Source: Desulfobacter postgatei 2ac9 (GTDB taxonomy: Bacteria > Desulfobacterota > Desulfobacteria > Desulfobacterales > Desulfobacteraceae). Taken from it: 64,000 nt of DNA. This document shows, in pieces, positions 33,795 through 43,390 of this stretch. The position numbers were made by a program, and so were the translations under genes. Position 1 is the stretch's first letter. Each line of letters starts with the position of its first letter. The notes beneath the pieces were generated by a model. That model was not told the origin of the DNA. It did no database searches and saw only the letters and a program-made list of their open reading frames with translations. The stretch lies in NCBI RefSeq assembly GCF_000233695.2, contig NZ_CM001488.1, positions 2,536,279 to 2,600,278 of the forward strand. The letters are read 5' to 3'.

Positions 33795-35255
33795 ATGGCA
33801 GCCCCCCTTTTGATCATCCGTGAAAATCGCACAGGGATTGATGCCTGGCTGGTGGAGGGGCGTGGGAAATCCCAGATTGTTCAGGCATTGGCCCGTGTGG
33901 CCTATGAAGATCTCGAAACGGTTGAAAAAGATCAGACCTTGTTTGATGCGGGATTGGCATCTGTTGTCCAGGCCGTTGACCCGGCCGTTAAAAAGGATAA
34001 CACGCTCCAGGCCATGCTTCTTTTGCCGGCCGGCCGGTTTTATTTTCGAAATATCAGCTTGCCCTTTACATCCCGCTCAAAAATCAGGCAGGTTCTGCCC
34101 CTGGAGCTTAATACCCGGTTTCCAAAGGAACTGGGCCCTGTGGTGACTGACTTTTTCTGCTATGAACTGGAAACACAACAGTCGAACCCTTTGGTATTTT
34201 CCGGGTCCATCGAGGAAGATATACTTAAGTCTTACCATACAAGCCTTATGGCAGCCGGTCTTAAACCCGTTGCCATTGCGCCCGGGTGCCTGGCCATGGT
34301 CGCCGCTTTTCTTAGAGAGAACAAAGAAAATAAAAATTTTGTTTTTTGGGACACGGACGGGTGTGAGATGGTTTTAACCCTGGTGGCCCAGGCAAATGTG
34401 GTGCAAGTTCGGACTCTTTCTGTGGACCCATCGTTTCAACTGCCGGCCCAGGCAATTAGGCAGATGTTGTTAGGGTTCTGGCAGCGTTTTGGTGTAACGG
34501 ATACCTTTCATATTTATATTTGCGGAGATTTTGATGAATCTGCCCGGAAGAGGATGCGTAACGCCCTTGCAGATATTTTTAAATTTCAGTCCGACTATAC
34601 CGGTCAGGATGTCAGCGAACCGCAACTGCCGGAACCAATGAACGGATTGGCCTTTGTGGATCTGTCCCAGAATCTTGCATCAATCACCCCGGACCTTGCG
34701 ATGCTGAACATGTGCCGGGGAAAGTACGGTTCAGAGTCATTTATCCGGGCATACCCGGGATATATCATAAGCTGCTGTGCCCTTGCCCTGCTTGCGTTTA
34801 TTCTGTTCATGGTTAATATCCACATGGACATATCACGGCTTGAAAAACAGATTGATCAGGAAAATCAGGCCATGACCGCCATTTATAAAAAGGCGTTTCC
34901 GGATAAAAAAATAGGCAACATTGATCCTTTGCTGCTCATGCAGGCCGGTGTAGGGGAGCTCACCCGGGGGGGCTCTGCAAATGCCGGCTCTGAAGAGATA
35001 GACCGTGTGGAGGCCGGAAATATCCTGCTTGAACTCTCCCTTTGTATCCCGGCAACCGTGGATGTCCAGGTGGACCGCCTCACGCTGGATAAGGAACGGA
35101 TGCTTCTGTCAGGATCTGCAGATAATTATAATACCATTGATCAGGTAAAGGGCTTCATTGAAAAGTCGCCGTTTTTCAAAAAGGTGAATATCGGCAGTGC
35201 AGTGGCAGGGAAGGGCGGTAACCGTGTGGACTTTAAATTCATTATTGAGATATGA
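33795..35255 (+). CDS. gspL: Type II secretion inner-membrane protein GspL
   Basis: 486 residues. An actin-like cytoplasmic region (about 1-310), one membrane helix (GYIISCCALALLAFILFMV, about 315-335) and a periplasmic ferredoxin-like part. GspL recruits the ATPase GspE to the membrane. It follows gspK by 3 nt and overlaps gspM by 4 nt. Confidence 0.85.
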   Translation: MAAPLLIIRENRTGIDAWLVEGRGKSQIVQALARVAYEDLETVEKDQTLFDAGLASVVQAVDPAVKKDNTLQAMLLLPAGRFYFRNISLPFTSRSKIRQVLPLELNTRFPKELGPVVTDFFCYELETQQSNPLVFSGSIEEDILKSYHTSLMAAGLKPVAIAPGCLAMVAAFLRENKENKNFVFWDTDGCEMVLTLVAQANVVQVRTLSVDPSFQLPAQAIRQMLLGFWQRFGVTDTFHIYICGDFDESARKRMRNALADIFKFQSDYTGQDVSEPQLPEPMNGLAFVDLSQNLASITPDLAMLNMCRGKYGSESFIRAYPGYIISCCALALLAFILFMVNIHMDISRLEKQIDQENQAMTAIYKKAFPDKKIGNIDPLLLMQAGVGELTRGGSANAGSEEIDRVEAGNILLELSLCIPATVDVQVDRLTLDKERMLLSGSADNYNTIDQVKGFIEKSPFFKKVNIGSAVAGKGGNRVDFKFIIEI

Positions 35256-35812
35256 TGATGCTTGAATTGTCAAAACGGGATAAAAAATTTATAGCCGCAG
35301 GCACTGTGTTCCTTGTTCTGTTCAGTCTTGTCTGGTTTGTTTACCTTCCGGCCGTGGACAAGCGGGCAATGCTTGAAAAAAAGGTGATCTCAAAAGCCGC
35401 AGATATTGAGCGGATGCAGGTCCTTGAAATGACGCGGCGGCAATACGCAAAAAGTTTTGATCTGGAAAAAGAGGCCCTTGAAAAAAGAGGGTCCAAGTTT
35501 ACGCTTTTTTCCTTTCTGGATGCCCTGTCCTCCAAGAGTCTTGTGAAAAAAAATGTTGCCTATATGAAACCGTTTTCCCAGGATATGGAAAACAGTGATT
35601 ACAGACTCTCCCGGGTAACGGTCAAGTTACAGCAGGTCTATTTAAAAGGCCTGGTGGATTTCCTTGTCAGAATTGAAACTTCTCCCCATGGTGTATCCGT
35701 CATGTCACTATCCCTGACAAAGTCCGGTGACAAGGGGCAGTTTCTGGATGCAGTAATTGAAACCCAGATCCTGGCGTTAAAAGCCGAAAAAGAAAATGAA
35801 GATAGATCTTAA
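35252..35812 (+). CDS. gspM: Type II secretion inner-membrane protein GspM-like
   Basis: 186 residues with a short cytoplasmic start, one membrane helix (FIAAGTVFLVLFSLVWFVYL, about 12-31), a coiled-coil, and a small periplasmic fold. Sequence is weakly conserved; position directly after gspL (ATGATG overlap) and topology support GspM. Confidence 0.75.
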   Translation: MMMLELSKRDKKFIAAGTVFLVLFSLVWFVYLPAVDKRAMLEKKVISKAADIERMQVLEMTRRQYAKSFDLEKEALEKRGSKFTLFSFLDALSSKSLVKKNVAYMKPFSQDMENSDYRLSRVTVKLQQVYLKGLVDFLVRIETSPHGVSVMSLSLTKSGDKGQFLDAVIETQILALKAEKENEDRS

Positions 35813-35878
35813 GACCTGTTGCATGCTTTACAGCCAAGGACGAAGCGTGTGCCGATGAACAACCGAAGGAGAATAAAT

Positions 35879-37849
35879 ATGTTGCAGGATCGTAGCAACG
35901 CGTTTACGCTGAAATACCTCTGCTTAATCCTTGTGGTGTTGGCCCTGGCCGGGCTTTGCCCGGTGCAGGCGGCACAGAATCGGAGCGCTTCAGAATATGT
36001 GTCCATGGATTTCAATGATGTTGACATCGGTGTCTTCATTAAATTCATCAGCACACTGACCCAGAAAAATTTTGTGGTGGACACCAAGGTCAAGGGAAAG
36101 GTGACCATTATCTCTCCTGAAAAAATATCCGTGGATGACGCATACAAGGTTTTTGAATCGGTTTTGGATATTTACGGGTTTGCCACGGTTGAAACCGGAA
36201 GCGTTGTCAAGATCATTCCTGCTGTAGATGCCAGGGGAGACAATGTGGACACCCGTATGGCAAGGTATGCGGAACAGACATCAGATAAACTGGTCACCCG
36301 GATTATCCCCCTGACTTATGCAAGTGCCGATGAGCTTAAAGCCCTTTTATCCCCCATGCTTGCAAAGGGCGGTCTCCTTTTGTCCCATCCCGATTCAAAT
36401 ATGCTTATTGTCACGGCAACCCTATCCAGCATTGACCGGCTGCTCAAGCTGATCAACACCATTGATGTGGAAGGCGTGGGCCGCAAAATTACCATTTTGC
36501 CCATCAAATATGCAGATGCGGAGAAAATGGTCACCAATCTGACCAAAATTTATTCAGCACAAACAAAAAAAATTGCAGGAAGGAGAAAAAACAGCAATGA
36601 TTTTTCTGTGGAGATGGTGGCCGATGAACGAACCAATTCCATTATCCTTTTGGCCAGTGAACAGGAAAGCGCACAGATCACGGCACTTGTGACTGCTTTA
36701 GATAAAAAGGTCCCCAAAGGGGAAGAAAAGATCCGGGTCTATTATCTTGAGCATGCCACTGCCGAGGAGTTAGCTGCCGTGCTCCAGGAAATTCCCGAAA
36801 AGAGCGGCAGTAACTCAAAAAAGGATGGCCAGAAACAAGCCCCCCTTTTGTCCGATGACATTAAAATCACGGCGGACAAGGCCACCAATTCCCTGGTTAT
36901 TATTGCGGATAAAGATGATTATCCGGTATTGGAAGAGGTGATTAAAAAACTGGATGTGCCAAGATCCATGGTTTACATTGAGTGTATGCTCATGGAGATG
37001 AATGCGGAACGATCCCTTGATTTCGGCATGGAATGGCAGGCGGCCGAAACAGTTCGCGGCGACTCCAATGTCGCGTTTGGCGGATTCGGCACCAAAGCTT
37101 CTGACTCCGGAGATCTGGCCTCTGCGGCGAAAGGAGTACTGCCCAGCGGTTTTTCCATGGGTGTCATCGGTAAAACCCTTGAAATCGGCGGGGTAACTTT
37201 TCCGTCATTCCAGGCCATTCTCCAGGCATACAAGAAAGATTCAGATGTGAAGATTTTGTCCACACCCCAGCTTTTGACCACGGAAAATGAGGAAGCCACG
37301 ATTACCATTGGTAAAAACGTGGCCTACCAGACCCGGGGGGGTGTCTACAATGACTCCTCTACCGACTCCACCGCTTACAATGCATACGAATACAAGGACG
37401 TGGGCATTACCCTCAAAATCACCCCGTCCATCAGCCAGGGACGCCTGGTAAGGCTTGATTTCTATCAGACGATTACCAAACTGGACACCGCGAACACCAC
37501 CAATGCGGATCGGCCAACCACCTTAAAACGGGAACTTGAAACCACCATTATTGTGGAAGACGGCAATACCGTGGTGATTGGCGGATTGATTGACGAGAGC
37601 CTGAGCAAGGAAGTCGGCAAGGTGCCGTGTCTCGGTGACATACCTGTTCTGGGTAATGCCTTTAAAAGCCTCTCTTCGGGCAGTGACAGAACCAATCTAT
37701 TTATTTTCCTGACTCCCAGGGTGGTTAAAAATAACCTGGAGGCAAAACAGGTCTATCTGGAAAAAAAGGATAAGATGGACGAACTTCATAAACAGGAAAT
37801 CAAATTGTATGATGAAGATGCGCCCATAAAAAGCATTCTTTTGAATTGA
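35879..37849 (+). CDS. gspD: Type II secretion outer-membrane secretin GspD
   Basis: Start set at 35879 because AAGGAG lies 7-8 nt before it; an upstream frame to 35819 adds an unlikely leader. Signal peptide (LKYLCLILVVLALAGLCPVQA), N0 domain (MDFNDVDIGVFIKFIS), three N repeats, and the secretin barrel with VYIECMLMEM...GMEWQ, ending VVIGGLIDES...VPCLGDIPVLGNAFKS, the secretin signature. 656 residues. No pilotin-binding S-domain motif is obvious. Forms the outer-membrane gate. Confidence 0.94.
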   Translation: MLQDRSNAFTLKYLCLILVVLALAGLCPVQAAQNRSASEYVSMDFNDVDIGVFIKFISTLTQKNFVVDTKVKGKVTIISPEKISVDDAYKVFESVLDIYGFATVETGSVVKIIPAVDARGDNVDTRMARYAEQTSDKLVTRIIPLTYASADELKALLSPMLAKGGLLLSHPDSNMLIVTATLSSIDRLLKLINTIDVEGVGRKITILPIKYADAEKMVTNLTKIYSAQTKKIAGRRKNSNDFSVEMVADERTNSIILLASEQESAQITALVTALDKKVPKGEEKIRVYYLEHATAEELAAVLQEIPEKSGSNSKKDGQKQAPLLSDDIKITADKATNSLVIIADKDDYPVLEEVIKKLDVPRSMVYIECMLMEMNAERSLDFGMEWQAAETVRGDSNVAFGGFGTKASDSGDLASAAKGVLPSGFSMGVIGKTLEIGGVTFPSFQAILQAYKKDSDVKILSTPQLLTTENEEATITIGKNVAYQTRGGVYNDSSTDSTAYNAYEYKDVGITLKITPSISQGRLVRLDFYQTITKLDTANTTNADRPTTLKRELETTIIVEDGNTVVIGGLIDESLSKEVGKVPCLGDIPVLGNAFKSLSSGSDRTNLFIFLTPRVVKNNLEAKQVYLEKKDKMDELHKQEIKLYDEDAPIKSILLN

Positions 37850-37850
37850 T

Positions 37851-39551
37851 ATGGAAAAATTAATCCAGCAGTTTGTTGACAGGCTGGCAACATTTGTCAC
37901 CCTGGACCGTGAACAAAGGGAAAAAATCAAGGCTGCCTGTGCCAAGGATCCGGCCCGGATGTGGGAAATGGCCTGTGACACCAAGCTTGTGTCCGAATCC
38001 CACTCCCTGAAGGCGTTAGGGGGGATCTACGGCATTGAATTTCTGGACGATCTCGCGTTTTTTAATCCGGATCTCTCCGTGTCCGAAAAGATTACCCGCA
38101 AGTTTTTGAAAAAAAATCTTATTGTCCCGCTTAAGCCTGAAAACAACCCCCCGGTTATCGCGCTGAATGATCCTTCGGAGTTGAGTTATGTGGATGACGT
38201 GGCCATGCATGCAGGCTTTGCGGACTATACCCTGGCCTTGGCCACAAAAGCCCAGATTTTAAGTGCGATCAATATGATCTTCGATCAGGACGGGCGCAAT
38301 GTCCAGAAACTTATGGACGACATGGAAGATGATGAATTCCTCCATATCGAAGACATTGAGCATACCGCAGATCTTTTGGACGATACCAGCGACGCCCCGG
38401 TCATCCGCCTGGTCAACCAGATGATCTCCCAGTCGGTCAAGGCGGGTGCCAGCGATATTCACATCGAACCGTTCCAGGATGAACTCATTGTCCGGTATCG
38501 CATTGACGGAATACTCTACCCCATGATGACCCCGCCCAAGATGTTTCAGTCCAGCCTGATTTCCAGGATTAAGGTCATGGCCAAGATGAATATTGCCGAA
38601 AAGCGGGTTCCCCAAGACGGCCGGGCCCAGGTCCGGATGGGAAACCAGGAAATTGACATGCGTATTTCAACGGTCCCCACCAATTTCGGCGAGCGCCTGG
38701 TTATCCGCCTGTTAAACAAGTCCGGATATTTCATGCAGATTTCAGAATTCGGCCTGTCCAGTGAAAATGAACGGCACCTGCATGATATTTTTCGGCAAAA
38801 TCACGGCATTGTTCTGGTTACCGGTCCCACAGGCAGCGGCAAGACCACCACCCTTTATGCGGGATTGTCTGAAATCAACACCCCGGACCGGTCTATTATC
38901 ACGGTTGAGGACCCGGTGGAATACAACTTGAAAGGTGTGGGGCAGATTCAGGTGAACCAGAAAACAGGCCTGACATTTGCCCGGGGACTTAGATCTATTG
39001 TTCGCCAGGACCCGGATGTCATTCTCATTGGTGAGATCCGCGACATTGAAACCGCTGAAATTGCGATTCAGTCGGCTTTGACCGGGCACCTTGTGTTTTC
39101 CACACTTCACACCAATGATGCCCCCGGTGCGGTGACCCGCCTGGTGGATCTGGGCGTGGAGCCTTACCTGATCACCTCTTCAGTGAATCATGTGATTGCC
39201 CAGCGCCTTGTCCGGGTGCTCTGTGCCCATTGCCGGGAGGAATTTGTGCTGTCCCGTGGGGATCTGAGCAGTTTTAACAGCATCAACGGCCTTGTCCCGG
39301 GACAGAAGGTGTTCAAGCCCAAGGGCTGCCCAAAATGTTTTAACACAGGGTATTTGGGACGCCAGGCCATTATGGAGATTCTCCCCCTGGATGAGGAATT
39401 GAAGTCACTTATCCTGGAAACCTCGGATGCCAACCTGATCAAGGTTGCTGCGGTGAGAAAAGGGATGAAAACCCTGCGAAGCGACGGGTTGGCCAAAGTG
39501 GCAAAGGGCATCACTTCCCTTCGGGAGGTATTGCGCGTGACCCAGGAATAG
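37851..39551 (+). CDS. gspE: Type II secretion ATPase GspE
   Basis: 566 residues. N-terminal MshEN-like domain, then the ATPase core with Walker A GPTGSGKTTT (about 325), Asp box EDPVEYNL, Walker B VILIGEIRD and His box. A zinc-binding C-x2-C...C-x2-C insert (CAHCREE and CPKCFNTGY) is complete. Starts 2 nt after gspD and is the last recognisable gene of the operon; no gspF follows. Confidence 0.94.
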   Translation: MEKLIQQFVDRLATFVTLDREQREKIKAACAKDPARMWEMACDTKLVSESHSLKALGGIYGIEFLDDLAFFNPDLSVSEKITRKFLKKNLIVPLKPENNPPVIALNDPSELSYVDDVAMHAGFADYTLALATKAQILSAINMIFDQDGRNVQKLMDDMEDDEFLHIEDIEHTADLLDDTSDAPVIRLVNQMISQSVKAGASDIHIEPFQDELIVRYRIDGILYPMMTPPKMFQSSLISRIKVMAKMNIAEKRVPQDGRAQVRMGNQEIDMRISTVPTNFGERLVIRLLNKSGYFMQISEFGLSSENERHLHDIFRQNHGIVLVTGPTGSGKTTTLYAGLSEINTPDRSIITVEDPVEYNLKGVGQIQVNQKTGLTFARGLRSIVRQDPDVILIGEIRDIETAEIAIQSALTGHLVFSTLHTNDAPGAVTRLVDLGVEPYLITSSVNHVIAQRLVRVLCAHCREEFVLSRGDLSSFNSINGLVPGQKVFKPKGCPKCFNTGYLGRQAIMEILPLDEELKSLILETSDANLIKVAAVRKGMKTLRSDGLAKVAKGITSLREVLRVTQE

Positions 39552-39589
39552 GTCTTATCCTAATCCTCCTTTCAATAAGGATTAACCCA

Positions 39590-40729
39590 TTGAAAAAACA
39601 GGAACGGGACAAATTACTGATCTCTTTTTTCAAGAAAAAAGAGATCTACAAAAAACTGGCTGAGTATATTGTCCGGCTGATCAGCGATGATCCTTCAGCG
39701 CCAAAGGAAAGTATCCATACGATACTGTATCGAATCAAAGGTGAATCAAGGCTTATTGAAAAAATCGAGCAGAAAAATGCCGGTTCTGAATCTGATAAAG
39801 ATCTTGTCACACACAAAAATTTTGATGAAAGGATTGGGGATTTAATCGGTATCAGGATTATTTGCCTGCGCCTTTCTGATATTGTAAAAGTCGAAGCCTA
39901 TCTTAAGTTTCTGGTTGAAGAGAAAATATTGCAATTCATACAAGGACCCGATTATAAAAGATCTTTTGTTTTACCCATAGACCCGGGCAAAGCAGCACCA
40001 CAGGATATCAGTTTTCAATATAGCGGATATTCTTCAATTCATTACCAGATCAGGCTGGGTGATAATTCAGATGCAGGCGACGCGTTTAAAAAAATTCAGA
40101 TTGAACTGCAATTGCGGACCATTCTTGAGGAGGCGTGGGGGGAAATTGACCACAAATACAGGTATAGATACAGCCGAATCGGGGAATCTCTTCCGGAACA
40201 TATACATTCAGGCTTCTATAATCTAAGTGCTTATCTTCAGGCTGCCGCGATGCATGCGGAGCAATTGTGTCGGGAAGTAGAGGCGTATCGGGCGTCACGG
40301 CGGCTAACCTCTAATGGAAAGAATAGGCTTTCGATTGCCTCTGAACATGGGGTGGATGAGAAAACGAATGGATTTGCTGATCAACTAACGGTTCCTCCAG
40401 CGCTTAAAACGGTGCTGGAACAGAGCTTTGGGTTTAAAGTGACAGACCGAACGCTTGCGTATATCATGAGGCGGCTCAATAAATTAGGCTACACCCAGCG
40501 CTCTAAGCGGTTTTTTCAGACAATGTTCAAAAAAAGCAGGCTGAATGATTTTCAAACGATTTTTCAAGAAGTGCTGAACCGAGATCCCTTTAAGGAGAGT
40601 AAGACGATAAATATTGATATAATAAATGCTGTAAATTTCGCACTTTTTGATGAGATTGAAGGCACAATGGTCGCAAAGGAAGGGTTGAGATCCACTTTGA
40701 AATGGAGAAAAGATCGTTCATCGCGATAA
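39590..40729 (+). CDS. RelA/SpoT-type nucleotidyltransferase-domain protein
   Basis: 379 residues beginning at a TTG (AAGG about 9 nt upstream). Residues about 75-215 match the (p)ppGpp synthetase fold: ERIGDLIGIRIICL, YSGYSSIHYQI and IELQLRTILEEAWGEIDH, with the conserved Arg/His/Glu positions. No HD hydrolase, TGS or ACT domain, so it is a small alarmone-synthetase-type protein. The remaining ~150 residues, rich in aromatic and basic residues (RRLNKLGYTQRSKRFF), are unrecognised. Could also be a toxin-like member of this family. Confidence 0.75.
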   Translation: MKKQERDKLLISFFKKKEIYKKLAEYIVRLISDDPSAPKESIHTILYRIKGESRLIEKIEQKNAGSESDKDLVTHKNFDERIGDLIGIRIICLRLSDIVKVEAYLKFLVEEKILQFIQGPDYKRSFVLPIDPGKAAPQDISFQYSGYSSIHYQIRLGDNSDAGDAFKKIQIELQLRTILEEAWGEIDHKYRYRYSRIGESLPEHIHSGFYNLSAYLQAAAMHAEQLCREVEAYRASRRLTSNGKNRLSIASEHGVDEKTNGFADQLTVPPALKTVLEQSFGFKVTDRTLAYIMRRLNKLGYTQRSKRFFQTMFKKSRLNDFQTIFQEVLNRDPFKESKTINIDIINAVNFALFDEIEGTMVAKEGLRSTLKWRKDRSSR

Positions 40730-41175
40730 CCTCCTTTAGTCCATTCGTTGATATCGAAACTGCAGAAGAAGCCGATAGAGCCCCCGGCGCTGCCGCAGTA
40801 CTTGCCTCTTCTTCCGCCTGTCCACTCTGGGCCGGGATTGATGTTTAAAATGATTCTCCACACCATTGTATCCTTGATGCCGGAATCGACCTTACGCCGG
40901 CCATGTATCAAGAAAATAATTTGTATGATATGATATCTGGATAACCTTCATAAAGAGGATGCCTTAATGTCAGAAAAAAAACAAACTTTAAAAATGTATG
41001 GAACCATTCAAAAAAATATACAGAAAATTTGAGTAAGCCAGAGCTTGAGACCAGTATCAAAATTGGAAGATATAATCGATTGAATGCATGCCTGGCAGAG
41101 GCATGCTTATAACGCGAGAACCGAAAAATCACACGTCAATGATGCTGTTATCATTGCAGATAGACAGGCCAGTCT

Positions 41176-41189
41176 TTGATTTATATCAA
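41176..41189. promoter_or_regulatory. FNR/HcpR-type palindrome, distal
   Basis: TTGATTTATATCAA, a perfect TTGATnnnnATCAA box, 218 nt upstream of hcp. A Crp/Fnr-family regulator is the likely binder. Confidence 0.65.
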
Positions 41190-41309
41190 AGAGATTCTTC
41201 ACCAAACGAATTTATTTTTGAATTGTAATGTGTTAGGCAGTAATCAATACACCATTCCAGCTTTTATTGTGTCCGCGGTTATTTTAGTTTTATACTTTTT
41301 CTTTGTGAC

Positions 41310-41323
41310 TTGATCCAGATCAA
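41310..41323. promoter_or_regulatory. FNR/HcpR-type palindrome, proximal
   Basis: TTGATCCAGATCAA, again perfect, 84 nt before the hcp ATG. About 30 nt downstream lies TATCTT (41346-41351), a plausible -10 for a promoter activated from about -41.5. Confidence 0.7.
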
Positions 41324-41406
41324 GGTTTTTGGACTTTTCTAATCGTATCTTGTACCTGCGAATACGACGTCAGTTAGCAGTTAATTTATAAAAAGGAGGC
41401 CTTTAC

Positions 41407-43050
41407 ATGTTTTGTTTTCAATGTCAGGAAACCGCTAAGAACCAGGGATGCACCATTAATGGGATTTGCGGGAAAAAGGGAAGCACGGCAAATCTTCAGG
41501 ATTTATTGATTTATAATTTAAAAGGAATCGCTCTCCTTGCCCAAAAAGCAAAAAACGCAGGTGCGGATGTCCCGACGGCCAATGGGAAATTTATCGCAGA
41601 AGGGTTGTTTACGACGATTACAAACACCAATTTTAATGATGAAAACCTTATAAATTGGATTATCCGTGCCCAGGCTGTTAAAAAGAAATTGTTCGACAGC
41701 GTCAAAGATAAGATCGGGTCAGATCTTCATGATTGTGCGACCTGGTTTTCGGATGATACGTCGGCATTTGAAGCCAAGGCAGAAGCAGTCGGCGTTCTTG
41801 CAACTGAAAATGAAGATGTCAGATCTCTCAGGGAGCTTCTGGTCATCGGCCTGAAAGGGATCTGTGCATACGCTGATCATGCCGCTGTCCTTGGTGTCAC
41901 GAAAGATGAGATTTGGAATTTTCTGTATGAGGCATTAACCTCCACAACCCAGGATCTGAGTGTTGATGACATGGTTGCGATGGTCATGAAAGCCGGTGAA
42001 ACAGCCGTGACCGCAATGGCGGCGTTGGACCAGGCCAATACCCAGGCCTACGGCAACCCGGAGATAACAGAAGTCAATCTCGGTGTGGGTACAAACCCCG
42101 GCATTCTGATTTCCGGCCACGACCTGAAAGACATGGAAGAATTGCTGGAGCAGACAAAAGGTACGGGCGTTGATGTGTATACCCATGGGGAAATGCTGCC
42201 TGCCAATTATTATCCTGCATTTAAAAAATACGATCACCTGAAAGGCAATTACGGCGGATCCTGGTGGCACCAGAATGAAGATTTCGAAACCTTTAACGGT
42301 CCCGTCCTGATGACAACAAACTGCATTATCCCCATTAAAAAGAAAAATACATATCAGGATAAGGTTTTCACGACCGGCGTTGTTTCCTATCCGGGCACAA
42401 CGCATATTCCGGACAGGACAGATGGCGGCGCCAAAGATTTTTCAAAGATTGTTGAACTTGCAAAAACTTGTCAGCCTCCCACAGAGATAGAAACGGGTAC
42501 AATCGTTGGCGGATTTGCACACAATCAGGTGCTGGCACTGGCGGATAAGGTTGTGGAAGCCGTTAAATCAGGAGCGATCAAGCGCTTCATCGTCATGGCC
42601 GGATGCGATGGCCGCCAGAAAGACAGAAACTATTTCACCGAAGTTGCTGAAAAATTACCGAAAGATACGGTGATACTCACTGCCGGGTGTGCAAAATACA
42701 GGTACAATAAACTCAATTTGGGAGATATCGGCGGAATTCCAAGAGTGCTGGACGCAGGACAGTGCAACGACTCTTACTCCCTGGCCGTGATAGCCATGAA
42801 ACTGCGGGATGCTTTTGGGCTGGATCACATTAACGACCTGCCGCTCTCTTTTGATATCGGTTGGTATGAACAAAAAGCCGTGGCTGTTTTGTTGGCATTG
42901 CTGTACCTGGGTGTTAAGGGGATTCGTTTAGGTCCTACGCTGCCCGCTTTTGTCTCACCGACAGTGTTGAATGTTCTGGTTGAAAATTTTGATATCAAGC
43001 TTATTGGTGACGTTGAAGCAGATATTGAAGCCATGATGGCCGGTAATTAG
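41407..43050 (+). CDS. hcp: Hybrid-cluster protein (Hcp, hydroxylamine reductase family)
   Basis: 547 residues. N-terminal cysteine motif [13 protein letters not shown]...CGKKG for the cubane cluster, and hybrid-cluster ligands visible in [22 protein letters not shown] and [11 protein letters not shown]. Proteins of this family protect anaerobes against nitric oxide and nitrosative stress. Strong AAAAGGAGG site before the ATG, no hcr partner nearby. Regulation by an FNR/HcpR-type factor is suggested by the two upstream boxes. Confidence 0.97.
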   Translation: MFCFQCQETAKNQGCTINGICGKKGSTANLQDLLIYNLKGIALLAQKAKNAGADVPTANGKFIAEGLFTTITNTNFNDENLINWIIRAQAVKKKLFDSVKDKIGSDLHDCATWFSDDTSAFEAKAEAVGVLATENEDVRSLRELLVIGLKGICAYADHAAVLGVTKDEIWNFLYEALTSTTQDLSVDDMVAMVMKAGETAVTAMAALDQANTQAYGNPEITEVNLGVGTNPGILISGHDLKDMEELLEQTKGTGVDVYTHGEMLPANYYPAFKKYDHLKGNYGGSWWHQNEDFETFNGPVLMTTNCIIPIKKKNTYQDKVFTTGVVSYPGTTHIPDRTDGGAKDFSKIVELAKTCQPPTEIETGTIVGGFAHNQVLALADKVVEAVKSGAIKRFIVMAGCDGRQKDRNYFTEVAEKLPKDTVILTAGCAKYRYNKLNLGDIGGIPRVLDAGQCNDSYSLAVIAMKLRDAFGLDHINDLPLSFDIGWYEQKAVAVLLALLYLGVKGIRLGPTLPAFVSPTVLNVLVENFDIKLIGDVEADIEAMMAGN

Positions 43051-43107
43051 AAAACAGCGGAATAGGTAATGATCAGCTTGAAAAAGTAGTATAAAACAAG
43101 TTCCATT

Positions 43108-43150
43108 AAAAAAGCAGCCGTTAGAATGAATCTTAACGGCTGCTTTTTTA
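43108..43150 (+). terminator. Bidirectional terminator after hcp
   Basis: AAAAAGCAGCCGTTA pairs exactly with TAACGGCTGCTTTTT around a 10-nt loop. It ends hcp and, on the other strand, the nadE/TauE fragment unit. Confidence 0.93.
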
Positions 43151-43390
43151 TTAAGAGACGTAATTCACATAAATCAGTCTGGTGATGGTTAGAAGCACCA
43201 TGGTCAGGAAAATGGGCCGGATAAAGGGCGTCCCTCGTTTGATGGCCATTCCCGAGCCGATATTGGCACCGATAATCTGCCCGACCGCCATAACCAGACT
43301 TACGGTGTACAGGGCATTTCCCCCTGCGATAAACAGGGCTAAAGCCGTTTCGGGGAATAATACATTCCGGAGACCATTTTTAAAATTCAT
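43151..43390 (-). pseudogene. TauE/SafE (YfcA) permease C-terminal fragment
   Basis: 79 residues matching only the end of a TauE/SafE-family inner-membrane permease (GNALYTVSLVMAVGQIIGANIGSGMAIKRG... and TMVLLTITRLIY), normally ~250 residues. The N-terminal helices are missing. It overlaps the nadE stop by 4 nt (ATGA). It could be a truncated relic or a small membrane protein made by coupling. Confidence 0.7.

Larger units (their letters stand above)
40730..41406. other. Intergenic region before hcp with regulatory palindromes
   Basis: 677 nt without a clear gene. 40740-40910 reads weakly as a protein fragment on the minus strand (KYCGSAGGSIGFFCSFDINEW), of unknown origin. A 48-codon frame near 40967 is split by an A-run (see findings). 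Two FNR-type boxes occupy the right third. Confidence 0.5.

Noticed and set aside
40564-40911. 115-residue minus-strand open frame after the RelA-type gene
   Set aside because: The part beyond 40730 (KYCGSAGGSIGFF) looks protein-like but I could not assign it, and the rest is antisense to a better gene.
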